Both the position numbers and the translations under genes were made by a program. Shown here piece by piece: positions 30,137 through 40,056 of a stretch of 64,000 nt of DNA. Positions within the stretch are counted from its first letter, which is position 1; every line of letters starts with the position of its first letter. The notes beneath the pieces are model-generated. The model saw only the letters and a list, made by a program, of their open reading frames with translations. It was not told the origin of the DNA and ran no database searches. Source of the stretch: Acaudatibacter sp963835495 (GTDB lineage: Bacteria > Pseudomonadota > Alphaproteobacteria > Caulobacterales > Caulobacteraceae); NCBI GenBank assembly GCA_963835495.1, contig CAWIFQ010000005.1, positions 992,001 through 1,056,000 on the forward strand. The letters run 5' to 3'.

Positions 30137-31685
30137 TTACCCGGCGCCCGCTATGCGGCGACGGTTCGCGTCGCGCAGCGCCTGGCCGATGCGCAGCGCT
30201 TCCATGTCGCGTCCCACCGTGGCCGCGGCCAGCAGCGCCCCGCCGCTGAAGTAGCGCACCGTCGCGTCGTGGGCGGCGATGTCGCCGTCGACTTCGGTGC
30301 GATCCCAGCGCTCGGCGTGGCCGACGTAGCGGATGCTGACGTCGTAGTGGGCGCTCCAGAAGAACGGCGGCTCGTCGATCGGCGTATCGACGCCCAGCAT
30401 GTTGGCGGCGGCGATCTGGCCCTGGCGTTCGGCCGCCACCCAGTGCTCCACCCGGATCGGCGCGCCGCTGGCGGGGTCGGTGAAGCGGGCGATGTCGCCG
30501 GCGGCGAACACGCCCGGCGCGCTGGTGCGGAAGCGGGCGTCGACCATGACGCCCTTGTCGGTCGCGAGGCCCGCGGCCTCGGCCAGCGCCACGCGCGGCC
30601 TCACCCCGACGCCCAGCACGACGAGGTCGGCCGCCAGCGTCGCGCCGTCGTCCAGGGTCAGCGTCTTGCCGTCGAAACCGCTGGGCGGTTCGCCCGAGGT
30701 GGAAGCGGACGCCGTGGCCTTCGTGCAGGCCCAGCAGGAAGCGGCCGAGCTCCGGTCCCAGCTTGTTCTCCAGCGGCAGGGTCTCCGGCGCGACGACGTG
30801 GACCTCCAGGCCCCGGGTCCGCAGCGCGGCCGCGGCCTCAAGGCCGATGAAGCTCGCGCCGATCACGGCGGCGGTACGTGCGCCCGCCGCGGCGGCGATC
30901 ACCGCGTCGCTGTCGGCCTGGCTGCGCAGCACGAACACGTTGTCGCGCTCGAACCCCGGCGTGTTCGGCCGGTTGGGCTCGGCGCCGGTGGCCAGCAGCA
31001 GGGCGTCGTAGTCCAGCGTCGCGCCATCGCCCAGCGTGAGCCGTTTGCGCGGCGAGGTCGATCTGCTCGACCGTTGGTCGAAAGCCGGAGATCGATCCGG
31101 TGTTCGGCGATAGAAGGCGTCGTCCTTCAGCGGCATCCAGGCCGGGTCCGCCTCGCCGGCGAGATAGTCCTTGGAAAGGTTCGGCCGGTCGTAGGGCGCC
31201 AGCGCATCGGCGCTCAGCAGCGTCAGCTTGCCCGCATAGCCGAGATCGCGCAGCCGCTGGGCCGCCGCGAACCCCGCCGCCCCGCCGCCGACGATGACGA
31301 TCGCCTTCGGGTCGCCCGCCGTCGATCGCTTGGGCGCGTCCGCCGCCGCCAGCTTCTCGCGCACGAACGCCTTGCCGTCCGTCACCTCGACTTTCCAGCG
31401 ATCGACCGGCGCCAGGGCCGGCGCCTCGAGCGCCGCGCCGGTGCGCAGGTCGAAGCAGGCGTGGTGCCAGGGGCATCGCAGCGTCGCCCCGACCTTCAGG
31501 CCGTCCTTCAGCGGGCCGCCGTAGTGGCTGCAGGCGCCGCCGATCGCGACCAGCTCGCCATCAACCCGGGCCAGCACCACCGGCTCGTCGCCGACGTGGC
31601 CGCCGACGACGCCGTCGTCGGGAATTTCGCTAAGCTCCAGCCCCTGGGTGAGATCGGCGCCGCCCGCGGCGTTGGCATTCGACAT
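30137..31685 (-). pseudogene. Rieske-domain ferredoxin/NAD(P)H reductase (AIF-like), frameshifted
   Basis: About 515 residues. The N-terminal Rieske domain has CSHYGGPL and CPWHHACF cluster ligands. An FAD domain follows (IVIVGGGAAGFAAAQ, then ATGAEPN), then an NAD domain (AAVIGASFIGLEAAAAL) and C-terminal VFAAGDIARF. Such enzymes pass electrons from NAD(P)H to ferredoxins of oxygenase systems or act as AIF-like reductases. Three single insertions between about 31045 and 31115 cancel out, scrambling about 20 residues, and a fourth at about 30683 shifts the C-terminal third. The stop at 30137 is taken from that final frame. It is convergent with the glutamate dehydrogenase. Confidence 0.82.
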
Positions 31686-31712
31686 GGCAGTCTCCGGCCG
31701 TCATCTCCGCAC

Positions 31713-31789
<77 letters not shown>

Positions 31790-31911
31790 GAGGTGCGCGG
31801 AAGGGCGCGATGTCTAGCTGAAAGGGGGCGGCTGCGCAAACCGCGTGGCGCGGGTGGCGGCGGCGGCGCGCGCGGTCTAAGATGCCGCCAAACGGCGGGA
31901 GGAACTTTGCG

Positions 31912-32763
31912 ATGAATTCGATCGATCGGCGCGGCGTCTTGATCGGCCTTGGCGCGGCGCTGCCGGCCCTGGCCGCCGCGCCCGCGTTCGCCGCGGCCGA
32001 CGCGGTCCTGGCCGACGTGATCCGCAACGGTCCGCGCTCGCCCGAGGAGAAGGCCCGCGACGCTGCGCGCCACCCCGAGGCCTCGCTGCTGTTCTGGGGC
32101 CTGAAGCCGGGTGACACGGTGATCGACGTCGACCCCGGCGCCGGGTGGTGGACCGACATCCTGGCGCCGTACCTTGCCCGCACCGGCGGTCGCTATATCG
32201 CCGCGACCGCCGACCTCAACGATCCGAAGCTGAGCGACGGCGCCCGCAAGGGTCGCGCCGCGTTCGAGGGCAAGTACGAGGCCGATCCCAAGCTTTACGG
32301 CAAGGTCAGCGCGGTCGGCTTCGGCAAGGTATCGGGGCCGCTGGCGCCGCCCGGGACCGTGGACCTGGTGCTGGTCTCACGCGAGATTCATGACTGGGCG
32401 ATGGTCGACGGCTTCGTGCAGAAGGCGTTCGGCGACTTCCGCGCGGCGCTGAAGAGCGGCGGCGTGCTGGCGGTCGAGGACCACCGCGCGGCCGACGGCG
32501 CCGACCCGAAGAAGGGCGACGGCTACATCTCGGAAGCCTATGTGATCGCCGAGGCGAAGAAGGCCGGCTTCGTGCTGGCGGCGCGCTCCGAGATCAACGC
32601 CAACCCCAAGGACACCAAGGACCATCCGTTTGGCGTCTGGACCCTGCCGCCCACCCGCCGCAGCGCGCCGTCCGGTCAGCCGCCCAATCCCGCCTTCGAC
32701 CACGCCAAGTACGACGCGATCGGCGAGAGCGACCGGATGACGCTGAAGTTCGTCAAGGCCTAG
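31912..32763 (+). CDS. exported class I methyltransferase-like protein (COG4798 type)
   Basis: The 283-residue protein follows a GGGAGG ribosome-binding site. Its N-terminus IDRRGVLIGLGAALPALAAAP ending in AFA looks like a Tat signal (twin Arg, mild hydrophobic core). The rest has a Rossmann methyltransferase layout: motif I VIDVDPGAGWWTDILAP and DLVLVSREIHDW near the acidic loop. The motif I glycines are partly replaced (DPGAGWW), and SAM is not normally available outside the cytoplasm, so the protein may not methylate anything. Function unknown. Confidence 0.8.
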   Translation: MNSIDRRGVLIGLGAALPALAAAPAFAAADAVLADVIRNGPRSPEEKARDAARHPEASLLFWGLKPGDTVIDVDPGAGWWTDILAPYLARTGGRYIAATADLNDPKLSDGARKGRAAFEGKYEADPKLYGKVSAVGFGKVSGPLAPPGTVDLVLVSREIHDWAMVDGFVQKAFGDFRAALKSGGVLAVEDHRAADGADPKKGDGYISEAYVIAEAKKAGFVLAARSEINANPKDTKDHPFGVWTLPPTRRSAPSGQPPNPAFDHAKYDAIGESDRMTLKFVKA

Positions 32764-32769
32764 ACGCCG

Positions 32770-32991
32770 CTAGCGCCGGTGCTGGTTCTGTTGCGCCAGC
32801 CGGCGGTCGTGTTCGTGCGCCATGTGGTGACCGACGACGCAGCCGATCGCCGCGCCGGCCAGCGCGTGATGGTGGGCGAAGTGGCCGGCGACGCCGCCGA
32901 CGACCGCGCCTTTGAGGCAGCCGCGCGCTTCGGCGGCGCCAGCGGCGGCGAGGGCGATGGACAGCGCGAGGACGATCGCTTTCGGGTTCAT
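32770..32991 (-). CDS. small secreted glycine-zipper protein
   Basis: The 73-residue protein has a signal peptide (IVLALSIALAAAGAAEA). The mature part is GCLKGAVVGGVAGHFAHHH followed by GAAIGCVVGHHMAHEHDRR: alternating small residues of a glycine zipper with six or more His and two Cys. Such proteins associate with the envelope; the His-rich character could bind metal, which is inference. It is convergent with the methyltransferase-like gene with a 6-nt gap. Confidence 0.7.
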   Translation of the reverse strand: MNPKAIVLALSIALAAAGAAEARGCLKGAVVGGVAGHFAHHHALAGAAIGCVVGHHMAHEHDRRLAQQNQHRR

Positions 32992-33084
32992 GGTGGTTCC
33001 TTGTCGAGCGCGGCCTTCCGGCCCGGCCCTGATGAGCGCGCCGGGATCATTGCGGTTCCCGAGCGCCGCTCAAGTTACATCCCG

Positions 33085-34046
33085 CTAAGGAACGCCCACC
33101 CGCGCCGCGTCGGCCCCGTAGGTCAGGGCCAGGAACACGTCCTCCAGGTCCGGGCTCCTCGGTGCGCAGGTCGCTGATGTGGACGCCGGCGTCGCGGGCC
33201 GCCGCCAGCACCTGCTCGACGCTGGCCTCGTGGGTCTTGAAGCTGATCGCCAGGTCGCCGTCGGGACGCAGCCGGGTCTCGAACGGCGGCAGCGACGGCG
33301 CCGCGGCGAGCGGCTCGCCGGGTGTGATCACCACCGCGCGGGTGTCGAGCCGCTTGAGCAGCTGCGACGTCGGCTCGCAGGCCACCACCTCGCCGTGGTT
33401 GACGATGGCGATGATGTCGCAGAGCTCCTCGGCCTCCTCGAGGTAGTGGGTGGTCAGCAGGATGGTGACGCCCTGGCGGTTCAGCCCGACCACATAGTCC
33501 CAGAGCTGGCGGCGCAGCTCGACGTCGACGCCGGCGGTGGGCTCGTCGAGGATCAGCACCGGCGGATTGTGCACCATCGCCTTGGCCACCATCAGCCGCC
33601 GCTTCATGCCGCCGGACAGCTGGCGCACATAGGCGCTCGCCTTGTCGGCGAGGCCCAGCGCCGCCAGCAGCTCGTCGGTGATGCGGTCCTTCTTCGGCAC
33701 GCCGTACATGCCGGCCTGCACGTCCAGCGACTCGCGCGGCGTGAAGAAGACGTCGGCGGCGATCTCCTGCGGCACCACGCCGATGGCGGCGCGGGCGTCG
33801 CGGGGCCGGTAGTCGATGTCGCGGCCCCAGATCGTCACCTGGCCCGAGGTCTTCTTGCAGAGCCCGGCCAGGATGTTGATGAAGGTCGACTTGCCGGCGC
33901 CGTTGGGGCCCAGCAGGCCGAAGATCGAGCCGCGCGGGATCATCAGGTCGATCGCCCTTCAGCGCCTGCATCTCCGGCGCGCCGCGCTAGCCCGGATAGG
34001 TCTTGACCAGGCCCTTGGCCTCGATGGCGTACTCGGGAAGGTCCAT
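33085..34046 (-). pseudogene. ABC transporter ATP-binding protein (multidrug/DrrA type), frameshifted
   Basis: About 320 residues after correction, starting MDLPEYAIEAKGLVKTYPG. Walker A is GPNGAGKST, Q loop VVPQEIAAD, signature LSGGMKRR, Walker B LILDEPTAGVD, H loop TTHYLEEAE; a C-terminal regulatory tail ends near EEPDLEDVFLALTYG. An in-frame TAG occurs at about 33990, just after TYPG, and single insertions at about 33958 and 33152 shift the frame, so three defects are needed to explain it. These ATPases pair with ABC-2 permeases, but no permease gene is adjacent, which is unusual. Confidence 0.8.
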
Positions 34047-34157
34047 CTCGCTCCGGAAGCTGCGCCGGCGCGCGCCCTCGATTGACGGGCCGGCGGCTCG
34101 CCGCATACCTAGGCGCCGCAGACGCGCCGCGCCAAGGCGGCGCTGGGAGTTACCTCG

Positions 34158-34439
34158 ATGGCGCGCAAACCCAAGGCGAAGGCCGAGCCGGCGCCGGCTC
34201 CAGCCAGCCTGACCGTGGAAACGCCGCCGCCGGAAGTGATCGTGGTCCGCACCAGGCGCGTCGCCTGCGACGGCGTCGGCGGGGCGCTCGGCCATCCGCG
34301 GGTCTGGCTGGAGATGGGCGAGGCGAACTTCGTCGAGTGCTCCTACTGCGACCGCCGCTTCGTGCTGGAAGCCGGCCAGGAAGGCCTCGAAGGCGAGCTG
34401 CTGGCGCCCGGCGTCTACGAGGGTTCGCACGGGCACTGA
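34158..34439 (+). CDS. CHCC zinc-finger domain protein (NDUFS6-like)
   Basis: The 93-residue protein has a Lys/Pro/Ala-rich N-terminus, then RRVACDGVGGALGHPRVWLE and VECSYCDRRFVL: a C...H...C-x2-C zinc site of the zf-CHCC family, whose eukaryotic relative NDUFS6 is a complex I subunit or assembly factor. In alphaproteobacteria this small gene is usually free-standing and conserved. It is 36 nt upstream of polA on the same strand and may share its transcript. Zinc binding is well supported by the four ligands; cellular role is inferred from the homologue. Confidence 0.85.
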   Translation: MARKPKAKAEPAPAPASLTVETPPPEVIVVRTRRVACDGVGGALGHPRVWLEMGEANFVECSYCDRRFVLEAGQEGLEGELLAPGVYEGSHGH

Positions 34440-34475
34440 CGTGACGTGGCGCCCCGGTGCGCCTATCTTCCGGCC

Positions 34476-37327
34476 ATGACCGAGACGCTCGACGCCGCGC
34501 CCGCCACATTGGACCAGATCCCGCGCGAACCGACCCAGGACGGGCCGCCGATGCGGCTCTATATCGTCGACGGCTCGGGCTTCATCTTCCGCGCCTTCCA
34601 CGCCCTGCCGCCGCTGACCCGCAAGTCCGACGGCCTGCCGGTCGGCGCGGTCGCCGGCTTCTGCAACATGCTGTGGAAGCTGCTGGTCGACATGAAGGCC
34701 GCGCCCGACGCGCCGACCCACCTGGCGGTGGTGTTCGACAAGTCCGAGGTCACGTTCCGCAACCAGCTCTACGCCGACTACAAGGCCCACCGCCCGCCGC
34801 CGCCGGAGGACCTGGTCCCGCAGTTCCCGCTGGTGCGCGAGGCGACCCGGGCGTTCGGCGTGCCCTGCCTGGAGCTGCGGCGGCTACGAGGCCGACGACA
34901 TCATCGCCGCCTACGCCTGCAAGGTGCGCGACGTCGGCGGCGAGGTGGTGATCGTCTCCTCCGACAAGGACCTGATGCAGCTGGTCGGCGACCGGGTGTC
35001 GATGCTGGACACGATGAAGAACGTGCGCATCGGCCTGCCCGAGGTGTTCGAGAAGTTCGGCGTCACGCCGGACAAGGTGGTCGACGTGCAGGCGCTGTGC
35101 GGCGACAGCGTCGACAATGTGCCCGGCGCGCCCGGCATCGGCATCAAGACCGCCTCGGCGCTGATCAACGAATACGGCGATCTCGACACGCTGCTGGCCC
35201 GCGCCTGCGAGATCAAGCAGGACAAGCGCCGCCAGACCCTGATCGACTTCGCCGACCAGATCCGCCTCTCGCGCGAGCTGGTGCAGCTCGACTGCGACAC
35301 GCCGCTGCCGCAGCCGATCGACGAGCTGGCGGTCGCCGAGCCGGACGCCGAGGTGCTGGGCGACTTCCTGGAGCGGATGGAGTTCCGCACCCTGGCCCGC
35401 CGCGTCACCGAGGCCAGGAACGGCGGCGCGCCGGCGCCCGCGCCGAAACGCCCCGAGGCCGAGGCGCCGAAGCCGATCGACACCTCGCTCTACGCCTGCG
35501 TCCGCGACCTGGCGACGCTCGACGCCTGGATCGCCAGGGCGCGCGAGGCCGGCGTCGTCGCCTTCGACACCGAGACCGACGGCCCGTCGTCGGCGACGTC
35601 CGACCTCTGCGGCGTGTCGCTGGCGGTCGCGCCGGGCGAGGCCTGCTACATCCCGCTCGGCCACAGCGCCGCGGAGGGGCTGGCGCTGGAGACGCTGGCC
35701 GATCTCGACCAGATCCCGCTGGCCGCGGCGCTCGCGCGCGCTGAAGCCGCTGCTCGAGGACCCGGGCGTCCTCAAGGTCGGCCACAACGCCAAGTACGAC
35801 ATGGCGGTGTTTTCCCGGCTCGGCGTCGACGTCGCGCCGATCGAGGACACCATGCTGATCTCCTACGTGCTGGAGGGCGGCGCTGCACAACCACGGCATG
35901 GACGAGCTGGCGCAGCTGTGGCTGGGCCACCAGCCGATCAGCCTCAAGGCGGTGGCCGGGACCGGCAAGGCGCAGAAGAGCTTCCGCCACGTCGCGCTGC
36001 CGGAGGCCACCAGCTACGCCGCCGAGGACGCCGACATCACCCTGCGCCTCTACCGGCTGCTGCGCCCGCGGCTGGCCCGCGAGGGCCTGCTCACCGTCTA
36101 CGAGACGCTGGAGCGGCCGATGCCGGCGGTGCTGGCGCAGATGGAGCTGGCCGGGATCAGGATCGATCCGGACCAGCTGCGCCGGCTCTCCAACGACTTC
36201 TCGCATGCGCATGGCCGACTTCGAGGCGGAGGCGACGCGGCTGGTCGGCCGGCCGTTCAACCTCGGCAGCCCCAAGCAGATCGGCGACGTGCTGTTCGGC
36301 GAGATGGGCCTGCCCGGCGGCAAGAAGACCGCCACCGGCGTCTGGTCCACCGACGCCTCGGTGCTGGAGGAGCTGGCGGCGGAGGGCCAGCCCTGCCGCG
36401 GCTGCTGCTCGACTGGCGCCAGCTCTCCAAGCTGAAGGGCACCTACACCGACGCCCTGGCCCAGGCGGCCTCGCCGAAGCACCGGCCGCATCCACACCTC
36501 CTTCGCGCTCGCCTCGACCACCACCGGGCGGCTCTCGTCGAACGACCCCAACCTGCAGAACATCCCGGTGCGCACCGAGGAAGGCCGCAAGATCCGCAAG
36601 GCCTTCATCGCCGAGCCGGGCAATGTGCTGATCAGCGCCGACTACAGCCAGATCGAGCTGCGGCTGGTCGCCCACATCGGCGACATCCCGCAGCTGAAGC
36701 GCGCCTTCCTGGACGGCCTCGACATCCACGCCTCCACCGCCTCGGAGATGTTCGGGGTGCCGGTCGAGGGCATGCCGGCGGAGACCCGCCGCCGCGCCAA
36801 GGCGATCAACTTCGGCATCATCTACGGCATCTCGGCGTTCGGCCTGGCCAACCAGCTCTCGATCCCGCAGGACGAGGCCGGGGCCTACATCAAGACCTAC
36901 TTCGAGCGCTTCCCCGGCATCCGCGCCTACATGGACCGGATGCGCCACACCGTGCGCGACCCAGGGCTATGTGACCAACCTGTTCGGCCGCAAGATCCAC
37001 ATCCCGGCGGCTACCTCGAAGTCGGTGCACGACCGCCAGTTCGCCGAGCGCGCGGCGATCAACGCGCCGATCCAGGGCGCCGCCGCCGACGTGATCCGCC
37101 GCGCCATGATCCGCATGCCGGCGGCGCTGGAGGCGGCGGGCCTGAAGGCGCGGATGCTGCTGCAGGTGCACGACGAACTGGTGTTCGAGGCGCCGGCCGA
37201 GGAGGCCGAGGCCACCTGCGCCCTCGCCAAGCAGGTGATGGAGCGCGCCACCGACCCGGCCGTGCAGCTTTCAGTGCCGCTGGTGGTCGACGCCCGGGCG
37301 GCGGCCAACTGGGACGAGGCGCACTAG
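34476..37327 (+). pseudogene. polA: DNA polymerase I, seven frameshifts
   Basis: About 948 residues after correction, starting MTETLDAAP (alternative MRLYIVDGSG at 34551). The 5'-3' exonuclease domain has LYIVDGSGFIFRAFHALP and SSDKDLMQL; the 3'-5' exonuclease has FDTETDGPSS; the polymerase has SADYSQIELR (motif A), RRRAKAINFGIIYG (motif B) and LLQVHDELVFE (motif C). Frame changes at about 34880, 35743, 35891, 36205, 36490 and 36965 (each +1) and 36400 (-1) sum to +5; the 2852-nt span less 5 is a whole number of codons. Each repair restores conserved sequence, so sequencing error is the simplest reading of a broken housekeeping gene. Confidence 0.88.
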
Positions 37328-37335
37328 GACGCTTC

Positions 37336-37447
37336 TCACGTCATTGCCGGCTGGAGCGCGAAGCGCGGAATGCCGGCAACCCATGAACACGGCGCCGGCA
37401 GTGGTGTTCATGGGTAGCCGGGACAAGCCCGGCTATGACGTAAAAGG
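37336..37447. repeat. dispersed palindromic intergenic repeat, copy 2
   Basis: 37336-37385 is identical to 9703-9752. A perfect 11-bp stem CCCATGAACAC (37380-37390) / GTGTTCATGGG (37404-37414) follows, then hairpin TAGCCGGG (37415-37422) / CCCGGCTA (37428-37435). It lies 8 nt after the polA stop, between polA and a convergent VOC gene. Copy 1 is likewise at a convergent junction, so both could terminate transcription in both directions. Confidence 0.85.
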
Positions 37448-37472
37448 AGTGGGCCAGCCTTATCAAGCGGGA

Positions 37473-37868
37473 CTAGGACGGGGCGCGTCGGCTCTGCGTC
37501 AGCGAGACCACGTTGCCGTCGGGGTCTTCATAGCGCGAGGTCTCGCCCCAGGGCTCGGGGCGCGGCGGGTGGATCACCGACGCCCCGCCGGCGACGAGCC
37601 GGGCGTGGGCGGCCGCCATGTCGTCGCAGCCGAAGCCGACCTGGGCGCCGCGCGTGACATCGCCCTTCGACTGGTAGAGCGCGAAATGCAGGAAGGCGCC
37701 GTCGCTCCAGCTCATCGCCGCGTGTTCGCCCGATATCCAGCGGTCGCCGGGCGCATCGTTGTCGGCGCCGGCATGCAACGCGAGGCCGATCAGGTCGCGA
37801 TAGAACCGGGTCGAAGCCTCCAGGTCGGCGACTTCCAGGACGATCGCCGTGATGCGGCCGGTGGCCAT
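37473..37868 (-). CDS. VOC-superfamily (glyoxalase/dioxygenase-like) protein
   Basis: The 131-residue single VOC module pair starts GRITAIVLEVADLEASTRFYRDL and ends YEDPDGNVVSLTQ, the usual beta-alpha-beta-beta-beta repeats. The E of FEDPDGN-type metal ligands is present (YEDPDGN); a first-strand ligand is less clear. Members include glyoxalases, dioxygenases and resistance-binding proteins, so substrate cannot be given. It stands alone, convergent with polA and divergent from the F0 operon. Confidence 0.8.
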   Translation of the reverse strand: MATGRITAIVLEVADLEASTRFYRDLIGLALHAGADNDAPGDRWISGEHAAMSWSDGAFLHFALYQSKGDVTRGAQVGFGCDDMAAAHARLVAGGASVIHPPRPEPWGETSRYEDPDGNVVSLTQSRRAPS

Positions 37869-37994
37869 GTCGCGCGGTTCCCGTTGCGTTGGCGGCGCTG
37901 GGCAGTGACGCGTTGCTGCGGCGCAATGTCAAGTTTGCGCGCCGAGACCAATTTCCTTATATAAAACAGCATAATAACCCAACATTGCACGGTC

Positions 37995-38021
37995 TTGACG
38001 CCCTGGGCGGGCGTCTATAGG
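37995..38021 (+). promoter_or_regulatory. candidate housekeeping promoter of the F0 ATP synthase operon
   Basis: TTGACGC at 37995-38001 and TCTATAGG at 38014-38021, 12 bp apart, fit the Caulobacter housekeeping form (TTGACGS, 10-14 bp, GCTANAWC) except at the ends of the -10. It lies about 76 nt before atpI, after an AT-rich stretch at 37960-37980. Confidence 0.55.
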
Positions 38022-38096
38022 TTCCGCGCCGACTTGGCCGGGCCGCTGGCAGGGACGCCGAGGGCTCGCCGTAAAGGGCGAAGGCCTTAATCGTTC

Positions 38097-38421
38097 ATGT
38101 CGCAGCCGGACGACGAGAGCCAGGAGGCGCTCAAGCGCCTCCAAGACCGGCTCAACACGTTCGACGGTCAGCGCGCGCCGAAGTCCCACTCGGGCGAGAC
38201 GGCCGAAAGCTCGATGGGCGAGGGCTATCGCCTGCTGGGCGAGGTCATCGGCGGGCGTTCTCGGGGGGCTTGGGCTCGGGTGGATGGTGGACTACTTCGC
38301 GCACACCACGCCGTTCGGCATGGTGATCGGTCTGCTGCTGGGCACGGCGGCGTCGGCCTACGCGGCGATGAAGACCGGCCGAGCGGATGAGCCGCGACGC
38401 GGACGAGAGAAAGGGGACTGA
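38097..38421 (+). pseudogene. atpI: ATP synthase accessory protein AtpI, one frameshift
   Basis: About 107 residues. A hydrophilic N-terminus (SQPDDESQEALKRLQDRLN) is followed by two membrane helices (GEVIGGVLGGLGLGWMVDYF and FGMVIGLLLGTAASAYAAM) once one extra G near 38254 is removed. This is the alphaproteobacterial AtpI, which helps assemble the c-ring. The first frame runs into unrelated sequence after the insertion. It is followed 7 nt later by atpB, in the standard order of alphaproteobacterial F0 operons. Confidence 0.85.
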
Positions 38422-38428
38422 GGTGTTG

Positions 38429-39230
38429 ATGGCTGACATTCAGCCCATGGAGCAGTTTCTGATCCAGAAGGTCGCGTGGCTGCCGTCCTTTGGCGTGACG
38501 GTGCCGGGCCTGGGTTACGTCGACCTCTCCATCACCAACTCCGTCGCCACGATGATGTTCGCGGCGGCGCTGATCTGCGCTGTTCTTCCTCGCCGCCGGC
38601 CGCGGCAAGGTGGTGCCGGGACGCCTGCAGGCGTTCGGCGAGATCCTCTACGACCTGGCCGACAAGGGCCTGACCGGGCCGATGATCGGCGACCGCGGTC
38701 GCCCGTTCCTGCCCTATGTCTTCGCCCTGTTCTCGATCATCGCGGTGCTGGACATCTGGGGCCTGGTGCCCGGCCAGTTCACCGTCACCTCGCAGCTGGC
38801 GGTGACCATCAGCCTGGCGATCCTGACCTTCCTGATCGTCATCGTCGTCGGCTTCGCCCGCAACGGCCTCGGCTTCTTCAAGCTGTTCGTGCCCGGCGGC
38901 GTGCACTGGGCGATGCTGTTCATCCTGGTGCCGATCGAGTTCATCTCCTTCATGGTGCGGCCGGTGACGCTGTCGATGCGATTGTTCGGCAACATGATCG
39001 GCGGCCACGTGGTGATGTACATGTTCGCCAGCTTCGTCGTGGCGATGGCGGTGTTCGCCAGCCAGGGTGGCATCGCCACGCTGGGCTATGTCGGCTCGGC
39101 GCTCTCGCTGTTCATGGTGATCGCGCTCTGTGCGCTGGAGCTGATCGTCGCCTTCCTGCAGGCCTTCGTCTTCGCGGCGCTGACCTGCACTTACCTTTCC
39201 GATGTCGTGAATCTCGATCACGGCCACTGA
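38429..39230 (+). pseudogene. atpB: ATP synthase F0 subunit a, one frameshift
   Basis: About 266 residues. It starts MADIQPMEQFLIQK. An extra C near 38588 breaks the frame between ALICAV and FFLAAGRGKVVPGR; the remaining 206 codons are intact. The essential proton-channel Arg lies in SMRLFGNMIGGH, and five to six membrane helices are present. Subunit a carries protons past the c-ring. A cell without it could not make ATP by this enzyme, so the break is probably not biological. It is followed by atpE. Confidence 0.9.
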
Positions 39231-39259
39231 CCTAATCGAAAACTAGGGACTTCGACCCA

Positions 39260-39502
39260 ATGGACGCAGCAACAGCAACTGTTCACGCCGCCAAGCTCAT
39301 CGGCGCCGGCCTTGCCATGACCGGCCTGATCGGGGCCGGCGCCGGCCTCGGCATTCTGTTCGGCAACTATCTGCAAGCCGCGATGCGCAACCCCTCCGCC
39401 GCCGCCAGCGAGCGCGGGATGCTGTTCCTGGGCTTCGCGGTGACCGAGGCCATGGGCATCTTCGCCCTCGTGATGGCCTTCATCATCCTCTACGCCGCTT
39501 AA
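39260..39502 (+). CDS. atpE: ATP synthase F0 subunit c
   Basis: The 80-residue helical hairpin has glycine-rich helix 1 (IGAGLAMTGLIGAGAGLGIL), polar loop RNPSA, and helix 2 with the proton-binding Glu in FAVTEAMGIFALVM. A Glu rather than Asp carrier is normal for this class. It is intact, 29 nt after atpB and 19 nt before the b' gene. Confidence 0.95.
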   Translation: MDAATATVHAAKLIGAGLAMTGLIGAGAGLGILFGNYLQAAMRNPSAAASERGMLFLGFAVTEAMGIFALVMAFIILYAA

Positions 39503-39521
39503 GACCGGGGACGTCAGGCCG

Positions 39522-40043
39522 ATGGCCGATCCTTCCAGCGCGGGCGAGCACGCCTCAGGCGGGCTGCCGCAGTTCGACCTAGCCCAGTGGCCAGGCCAGA
39601 TGGTCTGGATGCTGGTGATCTTCGCCGTGCTGATCTTCCTGTTCGCCAAGGTGTTCGTGCCCAAGATCGGCGGCACCATCGCCGAGCGGGAAGACAAGAT
39701 CGGCGGCGACATCGGCCAGGCGCGCCGTCTGCGCGACGAAGCCGAGGCGCAGGCGAAGGCCGCCGCGGACGAGCTGGCGCAGGCCAGGGCGCGGGCTCAA
39801 CGCCTGGGCGCGGACGCCAAGGCGGCGGCCACGGCCGAAGCCGAGAAGCGCGCGGCCGAGGAAGAGGCTCGCCTCGCCACGGTGCTGGAAGAGGCGGAGG
39901 GCCGCATCAACGCCGCCCGCGCCGAGGCCATGGGCCAGGTGCGCGGCATCGCCGCCGACGCCGCCGACGCCATCGTCACGCGCCTCACCGGCCAGGCGGC
40001 CGGCGCCGGCGAAGTCGAGCGCGCGCTGGCCAGCGTGAGCTGA
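39522..40043 (+). CDS. atpF2: ATP synthase F0 subunit b'
   Basis: The 173-residue protein has a short N-terminal region, one membrane helix (MVWMLVIFAVLIFLFAKVFV, about residues 27-46) and a long charged Ala/Glu/Arg helix that forms the peripheral stalk with subunit b. The extended N-terminus before the helix and the first position of the pair identify it as b'. It is intact. The b gene follows after 13 nt. Confidence 0.92.
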   Translation: MADPSSAGEHASGGLPQFDLAQWPGQMVWMLVIFAVLIFLFAKVFVPKIGGTIAEREDKIGGDIGQARRLRDEAEAQAKAAADELAQARARAQRLGADAKAAATAEAEKRAAEEEARLATVLEEAEGRINAARAEAMGQVRGIAADAADAIVTRLTGQAAGAGEVERALASVS

Positions 40044-40056
40044 CGGGGAAGTTTCG

